Counted from the first letter of the stretch, positions 12,455 through 24,115 are shown. The stretch is 64,000 nt of DNA from Typha latifolia (GCA_019914945.1 CM034101.1:5839188-5903187); one strand, 5' to 3'. Notes: generated from the letters alone by a model not told the origin. Numbers and translations are program-made.

Positions 12455-13257
12455 TGTAAGATTTTATATACTTGGCAATATGTTTCAAAATATTCTAACT
12501 ATGAAATTATGCCTAGAATTTTTGTATGACCATATACACAAGTGTGATGATTGATGAAGAAAAATAAAGCAAAACAAATGACAAAATTTGAACCAAAAAA
12601 TAAGTCTTTTTAAAGGTGTTCGCAAGTGGTTCGAGCATGATTTCCTATGTTCTTAAATACAGAGATTCAATTTTGTAATTACAGTCATTTAAAAGGTGTT
12701 CAAATGTAATTTTTGACATTCAAATGTACAAAGACTTTTCTTAATAATGACATTCGAAAGGTGGTTTGAACACAATGCAAACGGACTCGAGGTTACAAGC
12801 TTTTAAGTCACGATATTTGAACGTGCCATGCGTGCATTTGAATGCCAACACAAATTTGCTACTCATTATCAGACTTTGGACTAAATGTACTGAATAGCTA
12901 TTCTACACACCATATCTACACCAGATTTGAAGAACTATATCTCGATGGCTATTAGGACAGAAAGATTAACCTTAAGGGTCACTGAGGTTAGGAGTTGATC
13001 ATGAGAAAAAGTGAATCATGGGATCTATCAAGTAAGTTTATTAGCAATTGAGTCATAGATATCGACGAGAGATCTATAAGCTTCTTATAATTGGTTTCAA
13101 TCTCGGTTTGAACTTGTAGTTATTTTACTTAGATTTGGAGTTTTTTCATATTAAATCGTTTGTGTTTGAGATTGCATCTGTACGTTTTTATATTCCACCT
13201 TTATTATAGTGATAGCAGATTCAGCCTCCTACTATATTTATAATTTCAATTTTTCAA
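12455..13257 (+). repeat. 3' LTR of the copia-type element
   Basis: It begins TGTAAGATTTTATATAC after AACGGAGAGA, which could serve as a polypurine tract, and matches the 5' LTR as described there. It is about 140 bp shorter than the 5' copy because of indels. Confidence 0.7.
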
Positions 13258-13527
13258 AGGTTTCTATCGTTAAGCTCAAAATAAAAGGGGAACAATCTTC
13301 AAGTTCAAATGAGGGGTGTTTTAGTTTTTATATTCACAAGTAATCGAATGTTCTCTCTTCTGTCGGTTGTTTTTAGGTTAAAGTTAACGCAAGATATATT
13401 TGAGGTATTAAAAGATAAAATATAGATGCTAAATGATAAATATTCATATGATGGTGTGTTGATGATAATAAAGATAAAATGTATGGTGTTTTAAATAAAA
13501 TTTCCTAGATTAATAATATAGTATGCA

Positions 13528-14014
13528 GGGATTTTTACATAATTGTCACAAAAAACCTTAAACATATTATAATTGCCATTATATTATTTAAAATATCATA
13601 ATTACTACTCAAATCTTATAACTCTTTCAGAATGTCATTATGGTTGGTTTCTAACTGACCATTCTTAACAGATTATTGTTAAAGGTAACAAACAAATATT
13701 AATAATTAAAATACCCTTTTCTTTCTTGAAGTTTAGAGCATAAAAATAATATCAATAATTTTTGTCTTGCATAAAAGAAGATAATTTTTTGTGGTAATAT
13801 GCTATTAGATAAAATATTGGATGGCTTCTAAATTACTTTTAACTATTGGATGCAAGGTCAAAATAATCATTTTAAATATTACTGCAATTTAAATTATGAT
13901 TAGTTAGATTCAACTAACGGAACGGTAATTTAAGTAGAAATTATGATATTCTGATGTATTTAGTGGGAATTATAATATTTTAAAATTTTACAGCGGTAAT
14001 TATGTAAAAATCAC
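13528..14014. mobile_element. Mutator-like MITE, 487 bp
   Basis: The ends are inverted: GGGATTTTTACATAATTGTC on the left and, read from the right end, GTGATTTTTACATAATTACC, with similarity continuing inwards. Flanking 9-mers are TAGTATGCA (13519-13527) and TAATATGTA (14015-14023), identical except for two transitions. A 9-bp target duplication and G-rich ends with long inverted repeats are typical of Mutator-like elements. There is no coding capacity. Confidence 0.8.
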
Positions 14015-14023
14015 TAATATGTA

Positions 14024-16100
14024 AGTTGAAGTATTAACATATACTGATAACTCATAACAATTCTAAATTACAAGCTTAATATCCTACTTAAGCCTATTTT
14101 ATTCTTAATATTGGTAGGATTTTCATGAGTTTATACACTATCTTTTAGGAGACTCAAGCATCGATCTTGAATATCCAACCAATTCATGTCTTATCTCTAC
14201 ATCATCCTATTTCCCCAAGAATCCGGCAATAAGCCTCCAAATAATTAAAGAATCGACCAGAATCTAACACATTTATGAGTAGCATCTCATATGATTGCAA
14301 TTGATACATCCATTGCTAGACAGAATCTAACATGATTTGTCTGGTCATTGATTGTGGAAGTAATTAGCAAATGGAGTCTATTTTTTTTTTTTAATTTCAC
14401 ATGAAGAGAAGCTTAAATTCATGGGAGCTGACTTTGGAGTCATTTTTACATTAGAATGATGTCTCCAAGCTAATTAAGATGGCCAATTTAATAAAAGAGG
14501 AGTCCTTGTACTATAGGATTACTCTTGATCACTTTGACCCCTTATAGCTTACTATCATAGAAAAAACTAATCGATTTCGACATTCAAATCGCAAAGAAGT
14601 AATGGTTAGGTTGGTGTTGGAAGTTGGAAGTTGGAAGTTGGAATATTTCAGACTTTCAGTGTTGGTGGGCAGATAAAATCAAAATGACTAATTATTCCAT
14701 GCACAAAACACTGCTTTGCTTTGAGATTAGCAGACAATTTATAATAACTCTTATAGATTCTTATTTTTAAAATTGTATCTCTAATTTTATAATAGAATAT
14801 TCTAATATTTACTTGTAATCTGGAATAGTGATTGAATAATGATCTTGGTTGAGACATAAAGTTGAGGTAAAGGATAAATAAGAAAAGGAATATTAACTCA
14901 AATATTCTTGGTTTGATAGATAAATTTAAGAATAATATTATGCCCATAAATATATTTACATGTGGGATCATCTTTTCCATTGACAACTATGGTTATAAAA
15001 TGGAGAAATAAATTATCACTCAATAAGAGAGTGATTGTGGGCATAGCATTATTCCAAATTTAAGTAGGTAGCCGTTGCATATTTGTAAGTATTGAATTAA
15101 ATGGGTGGTACTAGATAGATAGGAGAATTGAGTGAAAAAATAGAGCCAAATTTTTTGGTTTGTGAAATAATATAGGTAGGTGGTATAAGAAAGAAATGAG
15201 AATTTTTAAAATAACTTTACTCAAATCAAGTGTAAAATTATAATTGGGTTTTATGTATAAAATAATATGAATAGTATTTCTAATCTAAAACATGAATAAT
15301 TTGTTATTTATTTTGTAATCTAGAATATTATCTCTTATTTTAGATCACCCCAATGTTGTTGTATTTGACTTAGACTCTCTCCCGCTTGCAACTCGCCTGA
15401 CTTAACGTTATCCTCACCTTCCTCCGGCTTATCGCCGGCAGTCTCTTCAGGGTTCCACCACCCCCAATGGATAGCACATCAAGCCCTCTTTGATTGATGA
15501 GGAGGCTAATCCATTTATTAAATTCTCCTTTGTTTGAGTCAGGAGAGAGAAGTCTGAGCTAAATGATAGAAGGCAATCCCTTTGAGGGAGTGGACATTTT
15601 GAGGATTGTTTAAACAAAGGGAAGATTGTCCAGTATCTAGAACCCTATCTTATACTAAAAACTAATTATAAATCTTATAGGAAAAATAATAATCTTGAAG
15701 CAAATGGGGGAGCAATAGTCTTTATTGAAAACTGTGCTAATTTCAAAGACGTTGAGGGTTTACCTATTGGAATATAAATAGTTGAAAATTTTATTTTGCT
15801 CCGTTTAATTTTGTTGAGGTTTTGCGTCTCACCTAATGTGAGGGTGTAACCCATCTATTTAAGGGAAAGAAAAAAGAAATAGAAAAGAGGGCTATGATTT
15901 CATTCTAATTAAGAAAGAAAGGTGATTAGAAGAAGAAAAAAAAAAGCTTTTGAAAGAGAAAGAAAAGAGTTTTTTTTATAGTCAATCTCAAGGAATGAGG
16001 TGAAGATCTTATCCAAGCCATTCCCAAGAGAAAGAAACACTTTGTGAAACTATCATCTTTGGTGAGATTGTTCTCATTCTTTTATAAAGCATTAATCCTT
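14024..16100. other. AT-rich intergenic sequence
   Basis: No gene recognised. The only notable local patterns are a triple GGAAGTTGGAAGTTGGAA near 14620-14643 and a poly-T tract at 14381-14392. Short open frames here show no family signature. The right part (from about 15840) may already belong to the copia LTR that follows. Confidence 0.35.
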
Positions 16101-16391
16101 TTATTTGAACTTTGTCTTTGGTTGTGATCCAACATAGTAATCCTTAATGATTGTGATTCTCTCTTAGGTTTATAATTAGCAAATTGGTGACTAAACAAAG
16201 CTAGTCATAATGTTTGTTTTCTAGTTTTTACTGTATGAGCTATGACATAATATCGTATGGAGTTTGGAAGATAAATAGAGCTAGTGCAACAAAGATTAAA
16301 ATTTGTTTCAAGCTTGTTCGAAGCTTGTTTAAAGATTATCTGAAGCTTGTTCAAACAAGCTCTGAATGAAATTTGTCAGAGGACTTCAAAA

Positions 16392-16990
16392 TAGGGGTGA
16401 AAATGGATCGGATACGGATCGGATAGTGCTCAACCCATATTCGGATCCATATTTTTAGTCCGGATAGGGATATTAGACGGATAGCAAAATTTAAAACCAT
16501 ATCCTAACTAAACGGATACAGATAATTTTCGGATAGAGGATCGGATCTTAAACGGATATTGATTGAATTTAAAATAATTATAATATTTTATTTATATATA
16601 ATTAACACAAAATTATTAAGAGTTTTACGATAAATAATTTTTTTGTATGTCAAATTTATAAAATTAGAGAAATTAATCTCTATAAATAATATATAATGTA
16701 TTATTAGTAATAATATTAATATTTACTATTTAAATAAGCAAATTAAAAACTGTAAATTATTTAAAAAAAATATGCGGATAAACGGATATCCGATATTCGT
16801 ATCCGAATCCGAAAAATATATCCAACCCGTATCCGAATCCGTATCCGATTTTTTTCAAAAATTCTATCCGTATCCGAATCCGTATCCGAATCCGTATTTG
16901 AATCGGATAGAAAATTTTTATCTGAATCCGATCCGAATCGGGTCGAATAGCGGGTCGGGTCAGAGTTAATCCGACCCGTTTTCACCCCTA
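16392..16990. mobile_element. hAT-type MITE, 599 bp, perfect target duplication
   Basis: Termini are TAGGGGTGAAAATGG and CCGTTTTCACCCCTA, a 15-bp inverted repeat with one mismatch. Identical 8-mers CTTCAAAA flank the element (16384-16391 and 16991-16998). Both ends are filled with many copies of ATCCGAATCCGT/ACGGATACGGAT-like subterminal motifs. An 8-bp duplication, short terminal repeats and subterminal motif clusters are the hAT signature. It has no transposase and is younger than the LTR it sits in. Confidence 0.92.
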
Positions 16991-17648
16991 CTTCAAAAGG
17001 GTTTCAAAAGAAGAAGCTAAGTAGTTTGTTTAAAGTCGTTCGAACGAACTTTAATTATTCAAAGTTTGTTCAAAGTTGTTCAAACAAGACTTACCCAAGA
17101 CCTGTAGAAAATAAAGCTGAGTAGTTTGTTCAAAGTTGTTCAAACAAACTTTGATAGTTGAAAATTGTTCAAAAAAACTTCAAATAAAATTTGTTCGAGA
17201 GCTTTAGAAGTCATTCAAAGTAGTTTTTAATAGGTTTGTTCAAACATGTTTGATCATGTTAGGAAAGTTTACCTTTTCAGTTCAAATTAGGTTTGAGAAG
17301 CCTACCGGTTTGGGGGCTATAAAGGAAAAGTCTTAAAGAAAAGAGATCACTCCTAGAGGCTAAAAAATCTCCTTGGGAGATCATCCAAAGGAGTTGGAGA
17401 TATTAATGTTTCATCTCGTTAAAGTTTCATTATATTAATTGAAGATTCTATTAGACATTCTCTCAAGGATTATAGAGGCAAGCGTACAATATTAAGGGTC
17501 ACAAAGGTTAAATATCAAGCATAAAAACTAATGCATTGAGAGGAATTCAAGCAAAGCATTATCAAGAGGATTATAGGTGGTCTATGGACCCTTCATAGAA
17601 GAAAAGGATTGTGGGTAATAGCAATCAAGTTATAAGTGTTTTATAATC

Positions 17649-18487
17649 GAGCCAAGCCTGAGTGAGCCGGCTCCATCTCAGGCTCGGCTCGAAATGAATT
17701 TCGAGCCTTAGAATTAGGCTCAAGCTCGGCTCAGCTCAACTCAAGCCGAGCCCGAGCCGGGCTAGACCAAGCCCAAGTTGAGCTCGAGCCAAATTTAAGC
17801 CAAGCTAGACCAAGCCAAATCGAGCCCAAGCCGAGCACCATGGTAGCTTGAGGAGGACGAGGCCGTCGGCAGCTTAAGGAGGACGAGGCCGCCGACACCG
17901 CGTCACCTTGAGGAGGACGAGCTCACGAGCACGGGTGCCGAAGGAGGAGGAGGCATAGCTTGGCAAAGGAGGACGAGGCGGCACAACACCGCGACAGCTT
18001 GAGGAGGACGAGCTCACGAGCACAGGTGCTGAAGGAGGAGGAGGAGGCTGAGCTTGGTGAACGAGGATGAGGCGGCCAGCACTGCGGCAGCTTGAGGAGG
18101 ATGAGATCACGAGCACGGGTGCCAACGAAGGAGGAGGAGGAGGCGGAGATTGATGAAGTATTGAAGGAGGACAAGGTGGTCGGCACCATGGCAACTTGAG
18201 GAAGACAAGCTCACGAGCATTGGTGCTGAAAGAGGAGGAGGTAGGCTAGGGATTTGACAGATGTTAGATGTCAAATGTGGGATTGGGAATTGAGTTTTGT
18301 AAGAACCCTTTTATACCAAGCCTATCGAGCTGAGTCTGAGCAAGCCGGCTCCAGCTCATGCTCGACTCGGTATTAATTTCGAGCTGGTTCCGACGGCTCG
18401 GGCTTGGCTCATCTCTAACCAAAACCGAGCCAAACTCGAGCTTCAATAGAGCCGAGTATGAGCCGCTCATTTATTTTGATAGCCCTA
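17649..18487. mobile_element. GAGC-rich hAT-like element (approximate limits)
   Basis: Two arms rich in GAGCTCG/GGCTCGAGC-like motifs (17649-17845 and about 18318-18487) enclose a tandem repeat. The right end TTGATAGCCCTA matches, on the other strand, the TAGGGCTATCAA ending common in plant hAT MITEs. The arms share a direct-repeat block near their starts (CGAGCCAAGCCTGAGTGAGC and CGAGCTGAGTCTGAGCAAGC), which is odd for an inverted-repeat element. The left terminus and target duplication could not be settled. Confidence 0.5.
17844..18235. repeat. GC-rich tandem repeat, about four units of 91-104 bp
   Basis: The block CTTGAGGAGGACGAGCTCAC recurs at 17907, 17998, 18091 and 18195 with small changes, giving periods of 91, 93 and 104 bp. 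Two shorter partial units precede it. The purine-rich plus strand makes long Ser/Pro-rich open frames on the minus strand, which are by-products of the repeat and not a gene. Confidence 0.8.
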
Positions 18488-18848
18488 GTGATTATTTACC
18501 CTTGGTTGTTAATGAGTTTTTCCACGTTAAAATCGTTGTGTTTACTTGTGCCCTTGTGTTTCATATTTTGGTCGTCTCTTATCATTCTAAGTGTATAGAT
18601 CTTCTAAAGGCAATTAAATATTTTCATCTCTAATGCCATCTATCAAAGAACTTTGTAAGCGCATTATTGTTGATTATAATAAAAATTTGAGGTGAACTTA
18701 GATCCCATAGTTTTTTCATTTACATTAAAAGCTTTTCCACGTAACCTTTCTATTGTGGTTTATTTACTTGATTTTGATTATAGCTAACTCATTCTATTTG
18801 CACAAAACTAGGAATGTTGGTACACTGATTTGAGCTCTTTCCTTATAG

Positions 18849-18860
18849 TGGTATCAGAGT
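18849..18860 (+). promoter_or_regulatory. Primer-binding site of the copia element
   Basis: TGGTATCAGAGT matches the initiator methionine tRNA primer-binding consensus TGGTATCAGAGC at 11 of 12 positions. It sits two bases after the LTR end and 46 bases before the gag ATG. Confidence 0.8.
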
Positions 18861-18906
18861 AAGGTTTGCACCTACAAGTGTTCATTAAGAATCTTGTGCG
18901 AGTAGA

Positions 18907-19190
18907 ATGGATGATTTGACAAGTATGTTTAAGTTAATATCATCCAATTATGTTGTTTAGAAGCCTAGGATGAAGGATATGTTGAAATGATTTGCATAAA
19001 TCTATCCATGAGGCTAGGCCTACTAAAGAGAAGACCAAAAAAGAATGAGAGATAATAAACATAAAAATAGTTGTATAGAAAAGACAATACATTAAATAAA
19101 CATAAAAATAGTTATACGAAACAAAACTTCTTGATTAAGAGACTTGTGAACTTAAATTACAAAGATGAAAGTGAGCCTATCAAAAAAAAT
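18907..19190 (+). pseudogene. Copia gag N-terminus, broken
   Basis: The ATG at 18907 opens MDDLTSMFKLISSNYVV, then a TAG stands where the family has the tryptophan of the NYxxWKxRM motif, followed by KPRMKDML. In shifted frames LHKSIHEA, PTKEKTKKE and EIINIKI follow, matching the next Gag blocks of plant copia elements. Homology fades at about 19190. The rest of this element probably corresponds to the pol pieces at 24330-25350, now separated by other insertions. Confidence 0.75.
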
Positions 19191-20449
19191 CTAGCAATCC
19201 ATAGCAAACCAAACTAAATGACTACGACATATGTCACTATATACCACTCTCTGGACAAAGAACGCAATCACTACACGAAGAAAATACTAAATCATTAAAG
19301 AAAATATGTTATTTGAAATTGTATATGATTCATATATTTATTTAAAGACTTATGCTCTCCTTTAAAATCATAGTCTATTTTACATTATTTTTCAGCCAAT
19401 AAATTTCAGAAATACACAAAAATATTCTAAGTCTCAAATTTAATTTCCAAGTATTCAAAGTCAAAAACATTTTACAAATCAAAATATTTAACAATTAAGT
19501 TCATATATCATATTCAAGTTTTTTTTTTGGAAGTATTTAGGAATTTCAAATTTACCTATGAAAGAAGTCAAATTCATTTTAAAGCCAAGAGGAAATAGAT
19601 GCATAAATATTTACATTAGCATATTATAAACAAAGCAATTTGATCATTCAAAGTTATTAAAATAAAATATCTAATTGTAATATCTTGACAATTCACTCTA
19701 GTAAAGTATGGAAACATAAGGTAATTATAAGACATCAAAGGGAGATATTAAACTGAAGTCAAATTGAACTTAGCATTCATTCTCTTCCTTTCAATTCAAG
19801 AATATATTTTTATTTATTTTCTATATTTTTTCTATTAAATAATTATTTTGGTATAATGACGATTTTTGCACACGAGTTAGATAGCCCTTTCTTTGCAATG
19901 CATCATGTTAAAAATATAGATAAGTAATATAGAGGTATACAGTATTGTTTGGACACTTTCAAAATGACTTTCACAGTAATCACATGATAGCCCTTTTCAT
20001 TAAGCTTTTAACTAAGGAGAGATATTAGAATGGTGAAACTAAATTAAAAAGTTAAATAGTGAATATCAACCTAATTAATAAGATATCTAGATAAACCTCA
20101 TGAGATAATGCTCACACAAAGATTGAATTATAATGACTATAATAGATGAGTATAGAAAGTGATAAAGAATATCCAAAAGTAAATGAAAACACTCTTTTTT
20201 GTTTAGTTTTAAACAAAGCAAACTCTAGTCAAAAGCAAAATTAAAAATGAGAAACTCAAAATAATTAAACTAAAAAAAATCCTAAAATGCACAAATCATC
20301 AACCAATCCAAAAGATAATCTAAAACTAAAAAATCAGATGTACATGCTACGGCACACAAATAGTCAAGTTAGCTCTCCCTAGCTAAAATATCTCGTTAAG
20401 AGATCGCTTGATAACATCACAAAGGGGTGCTAAAATTTCTTCTTTTCTA
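19191..20449. other. AT-rich sequence without identifiable genes
   Basis: No reading frame or terminal repeat is supported here. It may be decayed copia DNA belonging to the gag fragments on either side. Confidence 0.3.
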
Positions 20450-20960
20450 ACCTAAACTTATCTAGTTTTCAATCCATAATAAAACACATGTTTAAGATTT
20501 TGTAAAAATTTACAATGTGGTCTAATGTGTCCTTAACTCCATAATAATGATAATTAGGGATATAAACTCTACCATTTTTTACTTTGCTGAGAGTTTCAAT
20601 GTTACAATTTGCCTTTCATTTTCACACATACTCGTGTCATAAATTTCCTTAGTACTCTGCAATACTTCAGGTTTTACCTTCCTAGGTATTTCATGTTTTG
20701 TCTTAGCTTTATCATTCTTTTGATAACTTGTAGATACAAAAATAGTTTTAACACTAGATGAATTTCTTACAAAACCAATACCAAACCTATCTTTTGCCCG
20801 TAATTTGGGCATTCATAATATCATCAAGTTATGTTTTCTCTGATAAAAAGAGTCATTTATTTTATTAGACGCTCTCCTTCTAGTTCAACTTGTTTTACCT
20901 TTTCTTTTAGTTCGTTCAGCTAATTCTTCGTCTTGACTAAATGTTTATGCTCTTCTTTGT
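20450..20960 (-). pseudogene. Second copia gag fragment, opposite strand
   Basis: The minus strand encodes FGIGFVRNSSSVKTIFVSTS, preceded in another frame by DDIMNAQ, close to the IDEILNAQIMGKDKFGLGY block of the copia element at 10870. Downstream a degenerate knuckle-like YHYYGVKDTLDHIVNFY stands where the family has CxxCGxxGHxxxxC; its cysteines are lost. The opposite orientation shows it belongs to a different insertion from 18907-19190. Confidence 0.65.
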
Positions 20961-21628
20961 ATTTATCTTCAAGCTGTTCATTTTCATATTCAGCTCCTCT
21001 CAACTTGGACAAGAGTTTTACATTTATCCTTTTCAGCTTATATGACTTTTACTATAACTCATTGTATGCTCGTTGTAATTCTAAATTATCTCACTACGCC
21101 AAAATATGTTTTTGTTGGCGTTTTTATACACCACAAAAACCTGTTTAAATGTCGGGTAAAAGTTTTACCAATGTATATGCAAATGCCACTTATGCCCTAG
21201 TTGGTAAAGGTTTGTGCTAGCGTTTAATTAGCAATGCTAGGCAAAAGCTTTTTTCCAGTACTTTATACACGCCGACAGTAACTAATGTTTCAGCAATTGA
21301 AGTGTCATAATAATATGTTAGCCAGCATAAATAATCACTGATAGAAATATTTTAGCCAATAATTATAAATGACGGTTAATATTTTTATAGTCAATTAATT
21401 AAATTGGTTTAAGTTGGATGACCAACATTTATAAATATCAGGAAAACTATATGTGCTGGCGTTCAGTTACATGCCAGACAAAATAAATATACCAATATTT
21501 ACGAAATGCCAAAAGTGTAATTTTAGCCGATAAATTTATATGTTGCAAAATATTTATATTTTGACATTTAGATTCGTCGGCAAATATTATTGTCCGATGT
21601 TCAATACATGCCACAGAAGGTTTATGTG

Positions 21629-21631
<3 letters not shown>

Positions 21632-21683
<52 letters not shown>
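21632..21683. repeat. (TA)n microsatellite, about 52 bp
   Basis: An uninterrupted alternating TA run within the subterminal region of the CACTA remnant. Confidence 0.95.
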
Positions 21684-21686
<3 letters not shown>

Positions 21687-22869
21687 AGCATATATTGCTT
21701 AGTCTGCGTATAAACACACCAATAGAAAAATATTTTTAAAATTATAAAAATAAAGATATCAGAACTGATAGCTTGATCAACAAAATATCCAAAAGAATGA
21801 CAAAATAATTAGTTAATCCCTTCATTATAATTTCAACAATTCAATAAAGCATAATGAAATTTGTTTTTAAAAGAAGACATATATATGTAATACAGAAAAA
21901 AAGAATGCATCACCTTAAATAGTCAATATTTTATAATTATAATTTTCACTATAAATAGAAATATATTAAAATTGTCTTCCTAAATAAGACATATATATTC
22001 AATCATAATTCAAAACTAAAAGATTGAGATCCATGACATTATTCTACTTCATTTACCCGCTTGTTTGATTTATAGAAAAAAAAATATGACATATGATCAT
22101 CTGCAAATTTATAGATAAAAAACTTATATAATTAAAAAATAGATAAAATAAGTAACTACACATATTAGATATGATGGCCAAGTAATTGTTTGTTCTACAG
22201 CATCACCCTCTTTTTTAAGTTGTTTATAGTGGGAATTACGTTTTCATTGGCCCCACTTCAATATAGACCTCCCAAAATTGTTGTCCTAATCTTTCTCTAC
22301 CTATAATCATGTCTGGGTCTGTGCTAAATAAAATTCATTTTACTACTAAACGATGAGGTTTTTCAATAGACAACAAGTGTACTTCCTTTTTACCCTATAA
22401 AAATATAGACATATATCACACTCATGAATAAAATGAGAATCATATAATCTATATGAAATGTCGTACAAAAAAAAAAGTTTTTACATAATGACTTACTTTT
22501 CTTGATTTGTCATGTTGAACTCTTTTTTTATCTACAGGCGAAACTGGTGGTACAATATATTGTCAGCCAATTTTTAAAAAAAGTATAACAATTTGTTAAA
22601 AATAAATATATAAGATATCAGATATTACTTGACTGGAAAGAATTGCATGACTAGATGAGATAAAATATGCACCCTTTTCATTTGGTTCATCAAGATTATG
22701 ATGTTTAACATCAGCTACATTTGGTTCATCGAAATTTTTTTGTTGAGCAATATTCTATGTTTTAAAAAAATGTGTCATAATTTTACGACTCACTTTTTAA
22801 ATTAAAAAAATGTATGTAAAGTAAAATTCTATATCTCATCATCAAATTTAACTAGTATATTATTAGTCC

Positions 22870-23830
22870 GGTCAATATCAGTAGGCCTCTTTATTTTTGT
22901 AGTGCATAATTTGGTTGATCGCCTCTTTCTGCACCAAATACTTGAGAGTAGTTGTCGTTATGATCTTTTTCTTCTTCCACACCCTCTGGTTGGTTACTTA
23001 GCAGCTATTTTTTCCATCTCTAACTAAGAATATATATAAATTTTATTTAGTACTTAATGAATAGCACAATATTACTATATAAGTAGAAAGAAAAATTATT
23101 GACTCATAATTTTTTAAGCACAATGTGTACTTCAAGGTGTTCCATCTTTATGAACATGGGTATCTTGTAAGTCACCCTTTCTATTTTGTTATTTTTAGCA
23201 TTAGCAATATAATTCATAAGAGAAATTCTTAAGTAATATATTAAATCTAAATGATCAAAATAATAATTTACCTCATCATGGATACAAGCAAAGCTTTTTG
23301 AACTAGCGATGTGAGTAGTAGTTTATTTTACATGAATCATCTAAATAAGATTGCAAATAAATCTAAGATCACGATGAGCAAGTCAGTCTTCATTATTATC
23401 ATGAGAATCAAAATGGTGTCTTTTAGTTCACCTTTAAAATCCTTCCACTTTTTTCCAAGAGCTTTTATAATCCATGTTTTTTTTTTATTTCATCAATATC
23501 GTACTTTGATTATAAGAAATCATTAATCATGTATAAATATACAAAAATAGATAACTTGGAAATAAAAAAATATTATATATAACTGGTACTTTAACTATGT
23601 CCCACATTCTCTCTTTTATATCCAATGGAATTAATCTTCATTTTTTAAATGTTAATGGAGCATTATAACCATTTCTTAAAATTGTACCAAAGCAAGTAAA
23701 CTTCGACCCGCTTATTTCAGCTAGTTGATTATATTCATAAATTCAAGCCAAATCAAGTAAACTTGGACCCGCTTATTTTAGCTAGTTGATTATATTCATA
23801 AATTCAAGCCAAATCAAGTCTCACGAAATA
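22870..23830 (-). pseudogene. CACTA-associated plant transposase (transposase_24 type), broken
   Basis: On the minus strand the following blocks occur in family order, across shifted frames: RLIPLDIKERMWDIVK (about 23630-23583), ALGKKWKDFKGELK (about 23460-23418), HIASSKSFACIHDE (about 23315-23274), THVHKDGTP (about 23165), and YSQVFGAERGD (about 22945). These fit the Transposase_24/ptta proteins carried by En/Spm elements. Stops, shifts and probably introns separate them, and a 61-bp tandem duplication lies at the start. Such proteins accompany the TNP2 transposase in intact elements; here TNP2 is absent. Confidence 0.75.
23693..23814. repeat. Tandem duplication, two 61-bp units
   Basis: CAAGTAAACTTCGACCCGC starts unit one at 23693, and the same block with two or three substitutions starts unit two at 23754. 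It falls in the 5' part of the transposase_24 relic. Confidence 0.9.
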
Positions 23831-23834
23831 TCAA

Positions 23835-24115
23835 AATTTGCAAGTTCTGCGACAACATTCAAACGCAGGCCGAGCCTATTCAAACGGCCAAAAGTATTCC
23901 TTTGTATGTGTGAAAGCACCGCAAACTTTCTAGGTGCATTCAAATGGCCCCAAAGTGCGTTCAAACGCACTTCGAACGGTATAGTAGGTAGTTGGATGCA
24001 GAGTGATTGTTTGTTCCCTTGGATTATTTTTCATACTTATTCAACCATTATGACACCGTTTGGCTTTTCAATAACGATTCTAATCAAAATCAAGTTTGCA
24101 CATTAATATTCTTCA
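23835..24115 (-). repeat. LTR-like segment, possibly of the minus-strand copia
   Basis: Read on the minus strand, this stretch contains GTTCGAAGTGCGTTTGAACG and related TTTGAATG/CGTTTGAA motifs, similar in style to the GGTTCGAACACG-bearing copia LTRs elsewhere in the window. It could be the 5' LTR of the insertion that left gag at 20450-20960. No partner LTR was found, so the call is tentative. Confidence 0.35.

Larger units (their letters stand above)
8568..13257 (+). mobile_element. Ty1/copia-type element with two LTRs and gag only
   Basis: Two related LTRs, about 8568-9510 and 12455-13257, enclose about 2.9 kb. They share landmarks in the same order: CTAGAATTTTTGTATGA near the start, a stretch on GTGGTTCGAACACGATTTC-like sequence, ACTCGAGGTTACAAG-like sequence, and TTTTTTCATATTAAATCG-like sequence near the end. 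The internal part has a broken copia gag and zinc knuckle. No protease, integrase or reverse transcriptase is recognisable. It resembles the non-autonomous gag-only LTR elements known from plants, or it could be an autonomous copia that lost pol. Confidence 0.75.
16110..18846 (+). repeat. Copia-type 5' LTR split by other insertions (left limit uncertain)
   Basis: The right end is fixed by a primer-binding site directly after it. The segment around 18505-18560 contains TGAGTTTTTCCACGTTAAAA, the same near-terminal block as the LTRs at 9380 and 13140, so it is a related copia LTR. TATAAAGG at 17318-17325 is a candidate TATA box. Two elements interrupt the LTR (16392-16990 and about 17649-18487). 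No matching 3' LTR was found downstream. Confidence 0.6.
21092..23830 (-). mobile_element. CACTA (En/Spm) transposon remnant
   Basis: CACTACGCCAAAATATG at 21092 fits a CACTA terminal inverted repeat, and the next 600 bases carry repeated GTTGGCG/CGCCAACA-like and TGCCAGACAAA-like subterminal motifs. Reading away from that end on the minus strand, a transposase_24-type gene occupies about 22870-23830. The opposite terminus was not found, nor any TNP2 transposase, so the element is truncated or was cut by later insertions. A (TA)n tract lies inside the subterminal zone. Confidence 0.7.

Noticed and set aside
17874..18194. Ser/Pro-rich minus-strand open frame, about 106 codons
   Set aside because: It spans a purine-rich tandem repeat; two overlapping frames are both open, as expected from repeat composition, and no domain is present.
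22890..22910. TTTATTTTTGTAGTG as the second terminus of the CACTA element
   Set aside because: On the minus strand this lies inside the transposase_24 reading (just after YSQVFGAERGD), and flanking 3-bp duplications do not match the end at 21092.
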